Positions 19,042 through 27,689 of a DNA stretch of 64,000 nucleotides are shown here, piece after piece (positions within the stretch are counted from its first letter, which is position 1; each line of letters opens with the position of its first letter). The notes below the pieces were generated by a model. The model did no database searches and was not told the DNA's origin. It was given only the letters and a program-made list of their open reading frames with translations. The position numbers and the translations under genes were made by a program. Source of the DNA: Enterococcus canintestini (lineage in GTDB: Bacteria; Bacillota; Bacilli; Lactobacillales; Enterococcaceae); assembly GCF_001885735.1 (NCBI RefSeq), contig NZ_JXKG01000008.1, forward strand, positions 44,555 through 108,554, in the 5' to 3' direction.

Positions 19042-20205
19042 TCAATTCACTATAAGTGGCATCTGACCGAAGTTTTGTTCTTTGATCTCTTTACTGGCTA
19101 AACGATAAACTTCATCTGAGCGTAGTGTTAAAGGTACTTGTTTTGCACCACTTTTCCCTACTCGCGCTAGGATAGGCCAAGTAACATTTTTTTTGATTTG
19201 ATTTAAATATTTTTGCCCATTAGCCGTAAAACCTAAGATCCGCAAATAGTTATTTTCCCATGCATTTGTGATTTCTTTAGTACGTATATTTAATAAAACA
19301 TAGCAGAGTTGGCGTTGAATGCGGGTCACAGTAAAATGTTTTGATTTCACGTCTTTTAAAAACGTTGTGAACTCACTTTGTTTCACTGCTACTTCTTTTA
19401 ATTTTAAAGCTAACCCTAATTCCATTTGATAAATTACTAATAGTTCTTCTACTGTGCTGCTTATTAAACGATAGCGCAAATAAGGCCAAAATTGCTGCCA
19501 CGAAATAGCAGGTTGTTTCAATGCTTGCGCCATTTCCTCTGGTACAAAATCTGCAACATTTTCATTTGTTGCCAGTAATCGCCGAATTGCCGTTGCACTG
19601 GCAATTTTCTCATCTGTAACCGCAAGATCATGATACCCAGCTTTTTGTCGCTTAATCGCAATTAAATTCATTGGCTTTGGTAATTGTGCATTTTCTTTAG
19701 CGTAACTTAAACCTAAGATATGATTAGGTAACACTTGTTCAACCGGTGGCAAAGCAAAAAGCGTTTGATAAACCTCTTGCATAATTTGAGGATAAGTTCT
19801 TTTTTGATCCGCTTTTTCTTTAAAAAGGGCTGCTACTTCTTCTGCTCTAAAATTTAGTTGGTGACCAAAATAATTATAGTCAAAAGAAGTTTCATAGTCG
19901 GTACCAAAACACAAGCTTTCACACTGTAATTGTGCTAATGTTTGGACACTCCCATTGGCAAAAATATCTGCTGCTTGGCAGGCGTATTGAAAAGGGAGTT
20001 CTACCACTAAATCCGCTCCATTTGAAAGGGCTGCTTGTGCTCGTTGCCATTTGTCTACCACAGCAGGTTCTCCCCGCTGTAAAAAATTACCACTCATTAC
20101 TGCTACCATTACATCGGCCTGGCTTTTTTCGCGGGCTTTTTTGAGATGATAAAGATGGCCATTATGAAAGGGATTATATTCAACAATTACGCCACATGCT
20201 TTCAT
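19042..20205 (-). CDS. tmcAL: tRNA(Met) cytidine acetate ligase TmcAL (YlbM)
   Basis: 387 aa. TmcAL uses ATP and acetate to make N4-acetylcytidine at the wobble position of elongator tRNA-Met. The N-terminal nucleotidyltransferase-like fold starts VIVEYNPFHNGHLYHL (HxGH-type HNGH) and continues VMSGNFLQRGEPAVVDKW and ADLVVELPF, all family signatures. The ATG at 20205 has GGAG six bases upstream; an ORF extension of 29 residues is not supported. It follows the methyltransferase gene of the yqe cluster by about 105 bp with a hairpin in between, so it may be partly separated from that operon. Confidence 0.94.
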   Translation of the reverse strand: MKACGVIVEYNPFHNGHLYHLKKAREKSQADVMVAVMSGNFLQRGEPAVVDKWQRAQAALSNGADLVVELPFQYACQAADIFANGSVQTLAQLQCESLCFGTDYETSFDYNYFGHQLNFRAEEVAALFKEKADQKRTYPQIMQEVYQTLFALPPVEQVLPNHILGLSYAKENAQLPKPMNLIAIKRQKAGYHDLAVTDEKIASATAIRRLLATNENVADFVPEEMAQALKQPAISWQQFWPYLRYRLISSTVEELLVIYQMELGLALKLKEVAVKQSEFTTFLKDVKSKHFTVTRIQRQLCYVLLNIRTKEITNAWENNYLRILGFTANGQKYLNQIKKNVTWPILARVGKSGAKQVPLTLRSDEVYRLASKEIKEQNFGQMPLIVN

Positions 20206-20257
20206 CGATTTCTCCTTTACTAGCAAAAAATGTAAATATCTTAGTCCTAAACAAAGA

Positions 20258-20302
20258 TATCCGAACTCAGCATGTTTCATACTAACACACAAAGTTCGGA
20301 TA
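20258..20302 (-). terminator. Hairpin between the methyltransferase gene and tmcAL
   Basis: A perfect 10-bp stem (TATCCGAACT with AGTTCGGATA) with a 25-nt loop, followed on the minus strand by only a weak T-run (CTTTG). It could be a weak terminator or attenuator before tmcAL. Confidence 0.4.
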
Positions 20303-20311
20303 AAGGTTTAA

Positions 20312-21046
20312 TTATTTTTGACAGACAAAAAACCAACGGCGCGTTTTTTCATTGGGTTCACTATCAGTAAAATCTCCCAAACAGGCGACTTGGCTAAAAC
20401 CTGCATTTTCTAACATTCTTTGATAAAGCTCGAGCGAATAAGTACGCTCTTTATGCAATTCATCACGACGTTCAAACAAATCACTTTCTGCATCTTGGGC
20501 GACAAAGAAAGTTAAAAAATGTTCAATACTGTTGGGAAGTTCTCCTGCATAACTTTCCCACAAAAAGGCAAAATCATCCGTTTGATAATGGTAATTATAA
20601 TCAGGAAAAACTTCATTAATTTGATAAAGAGAGTGAACATCAAAAATAAAGATACTTTCATCTTTTAAAATTTGATAGACGCCATCAAATACTTGTTGCA
20701 CAGCTTGTTCATCTGGCATATAGCATAATGAATCTGAAAAACAAGTCACTGCTTCATATTCGCCAATATCATTTAAATCTAGCATGTCCCCTTCAATAAA
20801 CTGAACGGAAACATCCGCTTCAAGCGCTCTTTGACTTGCAATCATTAACATTTCTTCAGACAGATCTAACGCTGTTACATCATAACCAGCTTTGGCAAAG
20901 CGACAGGCTAAAGCACCTGTCCCACAAGCTAGTTCCAAAAGTTGTTTTTTTCCTTTTAAGTGGCGCTTTGAAAATTCATACCACTTTTCATAGAGGCTTT
21001 TATCCATTACTTCATCATAGACAAAAGCAAAAGTTTCATAGGCCAT
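20312..21046 (-). CDS. Class I SAM-dependent methyltransferase (YqeM-like)
   Basis: 244 aa. The Rossmann-fold SAM motif LLELACGTGALACRFAKAGY (motif I) is followed by VTALDLSEEMLMIASQ and VQFIEGDMLDL. The order matches yqeM at the end of the yqeG-yqeM cluster of Bacillus; the methyl acceptor is unknown. The start ATG is one base after the rsfS stop codon with no separate ribosome site, which suggests translational coupling. Complete. Confidence 0.88.
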   Translation of the reverse strand: MAYETFAFVYDEVMDKSLYEKWYEFSKRHLKGKKQLLELACGTGALACRFAKAGYDVTALDLSEEMLMIASQRALEADVSVQFIEGDMLDLNDIGEYEAVTCFSDSLCYMPDEQAVQQVFDGVYQILKDESIFIFDVHSLYQINEVFPDYNYHYQTDDFAFLWESYAGELPNSIEHFLTFFVAQDAESDLFERRDELHKERTYSLELYQRMLENAGFSQVACLGDFTDSEPNEKTRRWFFVCQK

Positions 21047-21047
21047 T

Positions 21048-21404
21048 TTAAGACACAAGCCATGCGTTTAAGTCGACTAAAGGTGCGTCAGACCACAATT
21101 TTTCTAAATTGTAAAATTCGCGTTCGCTCGTGCTAAAGACGTGAACGATCACATCGCCTAAGTCAATTAAAACCCACTTAGCACCATCTTTACCTTCAAT
21201 CCGTTTAATGGCAACTCCTTGTTCTTCTTCTTTTTCAACAATTTCATCGATAATTGCATTGATTTGACGTTCACTATTGGCCGAACAGATTAGAAAATAA
21301 TCCGCTAACAGTGAAATCTCCCGTACATCTAACGCAATAATATCTTGCGCATGTTTTGAATCAGCAGCTTTTACAGCTGTCTGTAAAATATTTTCACTTT
21401 CTAT
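21048..21404 (-). CDS. rsfS: Ribosomal silencing factor RsfS, apparent ATA start
   Basis: 118 aa. RsfS (YqeL/Iojap) binds L14 and blocks subunit joining when nutrients are low. The full family sequence is present: ILQTAVKAADSKHAQDIIAL, DYFLICSANSERQINAI, EGKDGAKWVLIDLGDVIVHV and the C-terminal EREFYNLEKLWSDAPLVDL. In this frame there is no ATG, GTG or TTG between the upstream in-frame TAG and the conserved region; the first is a GTG deep inside the domain. A strong AGGAGG (GGAGG at 21413-21417) lies eight bases before an ATA codon at 21402-21404, giving I/M-E-S-E-N-I-L. The sensible reading is initiation at ATA. It lies between yqeK and the methyltransferase gene. Confidence 0.9.
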   Translation of the reverse strand: MESENILQTAVKAADSKHAQDIIALDVREISLLADYFLICSANSERQINAIIDEIVEKEEEQGVAIKRIEGKDGAKWVLIDLGDVIVHVFSTSEREFYNLEKLWSDAPLVDLNAWLVS

Positions 21405-21437
21405 GGTGATTCCCTCCTAAAATATATCTTTCTGTAA

Positions 21438-22028
21438 TTAAATGTGTTTTGCAACCCACTTATTATATGTCTCAATTGTTTTGGGGTAGATTGGTTTTCC
21501 TTGTTCAATCAAATACGTTAATGTATGTTTAGTTTCATAAGCTACCGCATCATCTAAATTAACCAAAGCAATTTCTCTTGCTTCATTTACACCAGGAAAA
21601 TCACGGCCTGGTTCAATAAAATCTGCGACATAAATAATTTTAGCTAAAAGTGACATTTCAGCAGCGCCTGTTGTATGCAACGCAATTGCATTCAGAATTT
21701 CTTCATCATCAATGCCAAGTTCACGTTGAACAAAATCAGCTCCAACAATGCCATGCCAAATCGCGTTGTTCCATTTTAATAAGGCTAAATCAAAACCATC
21801 GCGACGAATAACCAATTGGAATTCTTCATCACTTCGTTCTTTTGCATAATCATGAGTTAGCGCAGCAATACTTGCTTTTTCAGGCGAGGCACCATATTTT
21901 TCAGCTAGCGCAATCGCGGTTTCTTCAACGCCTAAAACATGTTTGAAACGTCTTTCGCTCATTTGCATTTGCACTTTTTGCATTAACAATTCACGATCCA
22001 TTGCCGTATAATTATCACTATATTTCAT
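21438..22028 (-). CDS. yqeK: HD-domain bis(5'-nucleosyl)-tetraphosphatase YqeK
   Basis: 196 aa. YqeK enzymes split Ap4A symmetrically into two ADP using a di-iron HD site. Seen: HVLGVEETAIALAEKYG (first His), ALTHDYAKE (HD pair), WHGIVGADFVQRELGI (His) and LHTTG (His), in the usual order. The ATG at 22028 overlaps the last 11 bp of nadD; a TTG directly before it also opens the frame. This is the normal yqeK position downstream of nadD. Confidence 0.94.
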   Translation of the reverse strand: MKYSDNYTAMDRELLMQKVQMQMSERRFKHVLGVEETAIALAEKYGASPEKASIAALTHDYAKERSDEEFQLVIRRDGFDLALLKWNNAIWHGIVGADFVQRELGIDDEEILNAIALHTTGAAEMSLLAKIIYVADFIEPGRDFPGVNEAREIALVNLDDAVAYETKHTLTYLIEQGKPIYPKTIETYNKWVAKHI

Positions 22029-22656
22029 CAAGATACAGCCCCTTTTCTAAAATATAGTTTAACACAGGATCAGGTAGAAAGTAGCGAACAGAGCATCCTT
22101 GCGCAATTTTTTTCCGAATCTCAGAAGAACTTAAATCCATTTGGGGGATATCTACCCAGATAATTGGATAAGGTGTTTCTTGACTGTAATTTGGCCGTTT
22201 CACCCCGACAAATTGAACCAAATCGATCAGTTCATCGATTTGACGCCATTTTGGCAAATACGCCACCATATCACCGCCAATAATGAAATAAAAATCGACA
22301 TCAGGGTTTTGCTCTTTTAAAAGCTTCATGGTTTCAATCGTATAACTTACACCTTGTCGCTTTATTTCAATGTCTTCCACTTTCAAGCGCGGATTATCTG
22401 CCACAGCCAGCTCCAACATCGCCAAGCGATGTTCTGGCGCAATTGTTTTTTTTGCATCGACATGAGGTGGCAGATATTCAGGCATTAAGCGTACTTCATC
22501 CAGGCCCAAAAGTTGACCAACTTGATCGGCAATAATTAAATGCATCAAATGAACAGGATTAAAATTTCCTCCTAAAATTCCAACTTGTTTCCGCCGCTTC
22601 GTATTAAGAGGAGCAACTTTAACATTGGGCACAACATCAATTGTCACTTTTTGCAT
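22018..22656 (-). CDS. nadD: Nicotinate-nucleotide adenylyltransferase
   Basis: 212 aa. NadD joins NaMN and ATP to form deamido-NAD in NAD synthesis. The nucleotidyltransferase motif GGNFNPVHLMHL (the GxFxPxHxGH type, with MH in place of GH) sits after a 25-residue N-terminal extension, and the C-terminal SSSEIRKKI motif is intact. GGAGG lies nine bases before the ATG. Between yhbY and yqeK as in other Firmicutes. Confidence 0.95.
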   Translation of the reverse strand: MQKVTIDVVPNVKVAPLNTKRRKQVGILGGNFNPVHLMHLIIADQVGQLLGLDEVRLMPEYLPPHVDAKKTIAPEHRLAMLELAVADNPRLKVEDIEIKRQGVSYTIETMKLLKEQNPDVDFYFIIGGDMVAYLPKWRQIDELIDLVQFVGVKRPNYSQETPYPIIWVDIPQMDLSSSEIRKKIAQGCSVRYFLPDPVLNYILEKGLYLDEI

Positions 22657-22668
22657 CTGCCAAACCTC

Positions 22669-22980
22669 CTAAATTGCTTTTACTTCTTTTGAAATTCGTT
22701 GATATTTTTCTTTGCTACTTGGACGATACAAAACCAAAACCCGCCCAATAATTTGGACAACTTGGCAATGTACTTCATCGGCCAAAATATGCGCCACATC
22801 TGTTGCAATTTCATCGGTATTTTGTAACAAAGAAACTTTAATTAGTTCGCGTTTTTCCAACGCTTCGCCAATTTGTGTTAGCATTGGTCCACTAACCCCA
22901 CCTTTACCAATTTGAAAAATTGGTTGTAAGTGATGTGCTTTACTTCTTAAAAAACGTTTTTGTTTTCCCCGTAATTCCAT
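22669..22980 (-). CDS. yhbY: CRM-domain ribosome assembly RNA-binding protein YhbY
   Basis: 103 aa, one CRM domain. The N-terminal LRGKQKRFLRSKAHHLQPIF and the IGKGGVSG loop (GxxG RNA-binding turn) are diagnostic. YhbY associates with pre-50S particles. Upstream gene yqeH ends 14 bp before it. In Bacillus aroE lies between yqeH and yhbY; here it does not. Confidence 0.94.
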   Translation of the reverse strand: MELRGKQKRFLRSKAHHLQPIFQIGKGGVSGPMLTQIGEALEKRELIKVSLLQNTDEIATDVAHILADEVHCQVVQIIGRVLVLYRPSSKEKYQRISKEVKAI

Positions 22981-22993
22981 AATTGCCTTCTTT

Positions 22994-24109
22994 CTAAATC
23001 AATGCTTTTCTAGTTAAAACAGATACACCCTTTGGAGCCCACCCAGCTATAACACAAGGTTCAGTAATTGTAATCCATCCTATACCAGCAAAGACAATAT
23101 CAGTTTTTTCTTTAATTGAAAATTCAAAACGTTGTAAGGGCGGAAAATCTTTCACTTCATCAAGACGAGGTGGTTGTAATAATCCCCCGACGTGTTTTTC
23201 ATAAAAAGCATCCGCATTTATAAGCTTCGTGCGGTGAATCTCTACGTCATTTGAAACATATGTTACAAATGAACTACGCTTCCCTTTAATAAAGTCAAAG
23301 CGAGCCAAACCACCTAAAAAGAGTGTTTGTTCTGGATTTAATTGATAGACTTTAGGTTTAACTTCTTTTTGCGGTGCGATAATTTTTAAATCTTTAACCC
23401 CTAAATAGTGAGCCATTTGCTCTCTATGAATAATTCCAGGAGTATCAATTAAGAAATGTCCATCTTCTAAAGGAATTTCAATTTTATCTAACGTGGTACC
23501 TGGAAAGCGAGAGGTAGTAATTAAATCTTGTACGCCAGCCGTCTGCTTAATAATTTGATTAATTAAAGTCGATTTACCAACGTTGGTTACTCCGACCACA
23601 TAGACGTCGCGCCCTTCACGATATTTTTCAATCGCTTCAAGTAATTCCGTCATTTCTTGCGGTTTTTTTGCACTAGTTAACAAAACATCGACAGGACGTA
23701 ATCCAGCTTCATGGGCTCTTTCTCGCATCCATTGTGTCATTTTTCCGCGTTTTAAAGATTTCGGTAAAATATCCACTTTATTACCTACTAATAAAACGGG
23801 ATTATTCCCCACAAAACGATGCAAACCTGGAATAATTGAACCATTAAAGTCAAAAATATCGACCACATTAACAATTAACGCATCCTTTTGACCTAATTCA
23901 TTTAATAAACGTAAAAAATCATCATCCGTTAAAGCAACGGGTTGGATTTCGTTATAATGCCGCAAACGAAAACATCTTTGGCAGTAGACTTCGCCACTTT
24001 CAAGGCCTTTATCTAATGCAGACTGAGGTGTATAGCCTATTTCCCCAGGATGTTGTGTTTGAATTTCTGCACCACAGCCAATACAATAAATTGCTTCAGT
24101 TTCAGTCAT
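22994..24109 (-). CDS. yqeH: Ribosome biogenesis GTPase YqeH
   Basis: 371 aa. Circularly permuted GTPase needed for 30S assembly. An N-terminal zinc finger (CIGCGAEIQ and YCQRCFRL) comes first; then the permuted G motifs in order: G4 NKVDILPKS, G5-like TSAKK, G1 GVTNVGKSTL, G3 DTPGI. The C-terminal domain carries FVTYVSNDVEIHRTKL. It overlaps the end of yqeG by 8 bp. Complete. Confidence 0.95.
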   Translation of the reverse strand: MTETEAIYCIGCGAEIQTQHPGEIGYTPQSALDKGLESGEVYCQRCFRLRHYNEIQPVALTDDDFLRLLNELGQKDALIVNVVDIFDFNGSIIPGLHRFVGNNPVLLVGNKVDILPKSLKRGKMTQWMRERAHEAGLRPVDVLLTSAKKPQEMTELLEAIEKYREGRDVYVVGVTNVGKSTLINQIIKQTAGVQDLITTSRFPGTTLDKIEIPLEDGHFLIDTPGIIHREQMAHYLGVKDLKIIAPQKEVKPKVYQLNPEQTLFLGGLARFDFIKGKRSSFVTYVSNDVEIHRTKLINADAFYEKHVGGLLQPPRLDEVKDFPPLQRFEFSIKEKTDIVFAGIGWITITEPCVIAGWAPKGVSVLTRKALI

Positions 24110-24632
24110 TTAATTCACCTTGCCATTTCATATCCGGATTATTTTTTTGTAGATGCTTCATAATTTTCCGTTCAAAAAAGCGATTAATACGGGTATTCCA
24201 GCCATCTGTTGCCACCACAGGCTTGACTAAAATACTTTTCACGCCTGCTCTATTAGCACCGCGAATATCCGTCATAATTTGATCGCCTACCATTACAACA
24301 TCTTCTTTTTTCATTCCCAGCTTTTGATAGCCTGCCTTAATTCCTCTAGCAAAAGGTTTTAACGCGCGCGCAACAAAATCCAAGCCAAATGGCTCCAATG
24401 CATGGGCAATACGTTCTTGATTATTATTAGACACTACCACAACTGGAATTTTTGCCTCATCCATTTGTTTTAGCCATTGGCGCAACTCTTCTGTGCCATT
24501 TGGATTATTCCATGCGATTAAAGTATTATCTAAATCTGTTAAAACAGCTTTAATACCATGTTTTTTTAATTGTTCCGGTGTAATTTGATAGATGGCTGAT
24601 ACCATCCAAGTTGGTTTATATTCCTGAAACAT
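24102..24632 (-). CDS. yqeG: YqeG-family HAD-IIIA phosphatase
   Basis: 176 aa. The HAD motif I is LTDLDNTLIAWNNP (DLDNT, nucleophile and acid Asp), motif II VVVSNNN, motif III LKPFARGIK and motif IV MVGDQIMTDIRGANRAG. This is the usual first gene of the yqeGH cluster; the substrate is not known for Firmicutes (a plant or cyanobacterial relative acts on phosphatidylglycerolphosphate). AAAGGAG before the ATG. Confidence 0.92.
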   Translation of the reverse strand: MFQEYKPTWMVSAIYQITPEQLKKHGIKAVLTDLDNTLIAWNNPNGTEELRQWLKQMDEAKIPVVVVSNNNQERIAHALEPFGLDFVARALKPFARGIKAGYQKLGMKKEDVVMVGDQIMTDIRGANRAGVKSILVKPVVATDGWNTRINRFFERKIMKHLQKNNPDMKWQGELND

Positions 24633-24873
24633 AGGTGCTCCTTTACTTAAAAAATGAAGAAGTACCCTGTACTCCTCAAACCGAAATTATACTATAAAAG
24701 CTGTGATAATTCTAGCTTTGGTAATTTTCATAATAATTCTTTCAAACTTTATTAAACAATCTCTCGCTTTTTTATAAAAAGGAATTACAATTCTTTTTTA
24801 TCAACGCATTTAAAAAAAGTTCATCAAATTACTTGCTCGAAAATAAAAAAAGCTATATACTAGTTCTTGTTTC

Positions 24874-24944
24874 GCGGGTGTAGTTTAGTGGTAAAACAGA
24901 AGCTTCCCAAGCTTCCGTCGCGAGTTCGATTCTCGTCACCCGCT
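24874..24944 (+). tRNA. tRNA-Gly (anticodon CCC)
   Basis: A 71-nt cloverleaf: acceptor GCGGGTG pairs with CACCCGC, D-arm GTTT...AAAC, anticodon stem GAAGC/GCTTC around loop TTCCCAA (anticodon CCC), T-arm CGAG-TTCGATT-CTCG, discriminator T. CCA is not encoded. A single plus-strand tRNA with its own terminator, followed by gene-poor DNA. Confidence 0.95.
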
Positions 24945-24956
24945 TTGATTACAAAG

Positions 24957-24995
24957 CCACAAGCCTTGTTATTATAAGGTTTGTGGTCTTTTTTA
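24957..24995 (+). terminator. Terminator of tRNA-Gly
   Basis: 11-bp stem (24957-24967 with 24976-24986, one G-T pair), 8-nt loop, then a T-run TCTTTTTT. Confidence 0.85.
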
Positions 24996-25001
24996 TTTCG
25001 A

Positions 25002-25023
25002 TTACACAAAAATTACACAAAAT
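25002..25023 (+). repeat. Short direct repeat downstream of tRNA-Gly
   Basis: ATTACACAAAA occurs twice almost back to back, directly after the tRNA terminator. Such pairs can be recombinase arm sites, but no integrase is present; meaning unknown. Confidence 0.35.
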
Positions 25024-25664
25024 TTGCTTTTTTAGTCTCACTTTGATTTAGATTTTCATAAAAAGTTTCATCCCCATCTGAAAGTGACAGATTCCCAAAA
25101 ATAAAACAAAAGACATTTCATATTTCAATTTTATAAGTTGTATGCGTAATAAGGTAGTGCTGTGATTTCAGATAAAAAAAGAAAACGATCGCATAAAAAG
25201 ATAAAAGAATTTCTTTATGAAATATATTCTTAAATATTTAATGGTGTTTTCTTTAGTATTTATTTTGACGAGTTGTGAATTAAATAAAACTAGTCAAATT
25301 AGTTATTCGGGGGTAATCGCTGCTGATGCTATAAATTAGTATCTTTAGGTTTATTACTCAATCGGTACATCAGTAATCATGCGATATCGAGTTTTTATCG
25401 TCCATTAAGAGTTTAACAATTGCACTATTTCGTTTAGATAAACGCGTACCAGTAAATAATTACCGGATTAGACCAATCATTCCACCTATCAGATTTTTCT
25501 TTTAAAAGTTACTAAATAGTGAAATCCTAGTGAAATTGAATCGATTTTGTACAAACGTGGCAATATGATTGTAAATAGATTGGCGATAAAATATTTAACA
25601 GTTTCTTTAACTAAATCTCTTCACATCGAAAATCACACATCCGTTTCAATCATTCGTTGCCTTC
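25024..25664. other. Gene-poor AT-rich stretch after tRNA-Gly
   Basis: Except for the 40-codon ORF at 25217-25339 I see no coding frame of useful length on either strand. Stops interrupt all frames and no transposase or integrase motif can be read. The sequence looks like decayed accessory DNA. Confidence 0.5.
25217..25339 (+). pseudogene. Truncated lipoprotein gene remnant
   Basis: 40 codons, MKYILKYLMVFSLVFILTSC then about 20 residues and a stop. The N-terminus is a textbook lipoprotein signal peptide with lipobox LTSC, but no mature domain follows and the downstream DNA has no continuing frame. Only a weak ribosome site. Best read as the 5' remnant of a lipoprotein gene; a functional micro-lipoprotein is possible but less likely. 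Confidence 0.5.
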
Positions 25665-26174
25665 TTACAAACTTATTCCACTAGATATACCAACTATTGG
25701 GTTTAAATATTCATTCTTACCATACACTTTTTCTAAATAATTTGAATCTAAGTATTTAAGATTAACAGTGACCAAATCTTCTATCTCATATTTATCTTCC
25801 CATATCATCCAAAGCTCAAATGAATCTGAAGAGCGGATTAAAAATTCAGACAGTCTATCATAGAAAAAATTCCAACTATATAAATCAAGATAGTAGATAT
25901 TTTTCTTTGCTGTATATTTCGAAATAATACCGTCCCCGCTGTCTTTAATAACATTAAAGGGTTGAGCTTTCTTTTCATCTTCGATTATTGTAAATATCTT
26001 ATCGTCTTTATCAATATTACTTAAATCAATTTCCATATTCTTCACGAAGTCTGAAATCAAATTATCAGCGTTAGCAAATTTCATAATGTCGTTAATCGAA
26101 ATCATCCCAGAACATTCAGTATTTTCTTCTAAATTAATTTTTGAATCAGTTGCGAAATAAAAGCCAATAGACAA
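25665..26174 (-). CDS. Orphan hypothetical protein
   Basis: 169 aa, not recognised. It starts at a TTG with a strong AAGGAGG eight bases upstream. No signal peptide or membrane segment. The protein is acidic (many Asp and Glu) with aromatic blocks YYLDLYSWNFFYDRLSEFL and FELWMIWEDKYEIEDL. The size, acidity and lone position next to a tRNA in AT-rich DNA resemble orphan immunity proteins of contact-dependent or polymorphic toxin systems, but no motif proves this. Base composition is more AT-rich than the neighbours, which suggests transfer. Confidence 0.65.
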   Translation of the reverse strand: MSIGFYFATDSKINLEENTECSGMISINDIMKFANADNLISDFVKNMEIDLSNIDKDDKIFTIIEDEKKAQPFNVIKDSGDGIISKYTAKKNIYYLDLYSWNFFYDRLSEFLIRSSDSFELWMIWEDKYEIEDLVTVNLKYLDSNYLEKVYGKNEYLNPIVGISSGISL

Positions 26175-26573
26175 CTCCTTTACCTCCTTGAAAGTTATAT
26201 CTAAAAAAGTATAAACTTTTTTACAATCTTTTTCGCTAAAATTAACTACATTGTAATAGTCGAATTAGTTATAACAAAAACTAATATTTTTAATACCAAA
26301 TTGAAGACATTTTTCAATTTGAGTTCTACTCAATTATATTCATTATATCAGCACGATTTTTCTTTATTGATGCATATATAAATTTAGATGTGCTTTTTTA
26401 CAAGCTGTATAATTACATTTAATTAATATCTTTCATTGATTATTGACTATAAAAAGTATAAACCTTATTTCAGTCAAAACCGTAAAAATATGCTAAAATT
26501 ATTGAAAGCGATATTTTCACGCTGAGAGTTATTTTTACTACTTTTATTTAAAACTATTAAGGAGTATACACAG
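26175..26573. other. Intergenic AT-rich region
   Basis: About 400 bp with no ORF. It contains a dyad CAAATTGAA/TTCAATTTG (near 26300-26325) and, on the plus strand, an extended -10 TGC-TAAAAT (26491-26499) suited to the downstream 95-codon gene. Nothing else seen. Confidence 0.5.
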
Positions 26574-26861
26574 ATGGAAATTTTAGGAAACCAAGCTGCT
26601 TTTTTAGCAGACTACAAAAAAATTGTTAAAACTGGTGATATGTCTGATGAAATGATTATTGACAAAGTTGTTGGTGAATTGCCTACTGCGCCAAACTTTC
26701 AAATCATCGCCGACAATAACGAAACGAAATTAGGACAACGAATTTGTTTTCCTTTTAAACAAGAAGTCACCGCTACTGACCCAGATGGCGTGATTACTAC
26801 GCGCTATATTTATATCGGTTCACCTTTTGAGCTGGATACTAAAGCAGACGAACAGCCATAA
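26574..26861 (+). CDS. Small conserved-looking hypothetical protein
   Basis: 95 aa, not recognised. Good ribosome site (AAGGAG), own extended -10 promoter and a strong terminator, so it is a real single-gene unit. No signal or membrane segment; the central FQIIADNNETKLGQRICFPF and ATDPDGVITTRYIYIG look like strands of a small beta-rich fold. The composition is closer to the core genes than to the AT-rich DNA upstream. Function unknown. Confidence 0.72.
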   Translation: MEILGNQAAFLADYKKIVKTGDMSDEMIIDKVVGELPTAPNFQIIADNNETKLGQRICFPFKQEVTATDPDGVITTRYIYIGSPFELDTKADEQP

Positions 26862-26870
26862 AATAAAAAA

Positions 26871-26933
26871 GTGTAAAACTGTAAGACCATGATATCTTTT
26901 TTGTCACAGTCTTTTCAGTTTTACACGTTTTTT
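26871..26933. terminator. Terminator between the 95-aa gene and the ABC operon
   Basis: Perfect 11-bp stem (26871-26881 with 26916-26926) with a 34-nt loop, T-run on the plus strand and A-run on the other side. It probably ends both convergent transcripts; it abuts the stop codon of the ATPase gene. Confidence 0.8.
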
Positions 26934-27666
26934 ATGCTAGAACCTTTGATAAGAAGCTAATGGTACGTGGATGTTTGGGCTGATCAAAAATAGCAGTCGG
27001 TGTTCCTTCTTCCATAATAATTCCTTCATCCATAAATAAAACACGGTCTGCTACCTCTTTGGCAAAGCCCATTTCGTGGGTGACAATTACCATGGTCATA
27101 CCATCTTTGGCTAAATCTTGCATGACCTGCAAAACTTCGCCTACCATTTCAGGATCAAGAGCAGAAGTCGGTTCATCAAATAGCATCACATCAGGTTGCA
27201 TAGCCAGTGCACGGGCAATCGCAATCCGTTGTTTTTGGCCACCGGATAAAGATTGCGGATAAGCAGTAGCCTTGTCCGCTAGACCAACTTGAACTAACAA
27301 TTTCTCTGCAATTTTTTCTGCCTCTGAATTGGAAATATTTTTCACTTTTCTAGGGGCTAATGTAATATTGGCTAACACATTCATATTAGGAAACAAATTA
27401 AAGTTTTGAAAAACCATGCCCATTTTCTCTCGCATGTGATAAAGATCGTTTTTTGCATCTGTAATATTTTGTTCTTCAAAAAAGATTTGTCCACTTGTTG
27501 GTGTTTCGAGTAAATTCAGACAGCGTAAAAAAGTACTTTTACCTGAACCAGAAGGGCCAATGACTACAACGACTTCACCTTTTTTTATTTCAGTGCTAAT
27601 TCCCTTTAAAACTTCATTATTTTTAAAAGATTTGTGCAAATTTTTAACATCAATTAAAACAGACAT
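26932..27666 (-). CDS. Polar amino acid ABC transporter, ATP-binding protein
   Basis: 244 aa, GlnQ/ArtP-type ATPase. Walker [10 protein letters not shown] (~37-45), Q-loop [13 protein letters not shown], signature LSGGQKQR, Walker [17 protein letters not shown]-loop VTHEM. It powers import through the permease encoded 23 bp upstream. Complete; last gene of a substrate-binding protein, permease, ATPase operon. Confidence 0.95.
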   Translation of the reverse strand: MSVLIDVKNLHKSFKNNEVLKGISTEIKKGEVVVVIGPSGSGKSTFLRCLNLLETPTSGQIFFEEQNITDAKNDLYHMREKMGMVFQNFNLFPNMNVLANITLAPRKVKNISNSEAEKIAEKLLVQVGLADKATAYPQSLSGGQKQRIAIARALAMQPDVMLFDEPTSALDPEMVGEVLQVMQDLAKDGMTMVIVTHEMGFAKEVADRVLFMDEGIIMEEGTPTAIFDQPKHPRTISFLSKVLA

Positions 27667-27689
27667 TTTATCGCTCCTTCAAATTTTAC

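Noticed and set aside
26298..26325. Hairpin CAAATTGAA/TTCAATTTG in the AT-rich region
   Set aside because: Short, AT-only and without T-run or neighbour that would need a terminator; expected by chance in this composition.
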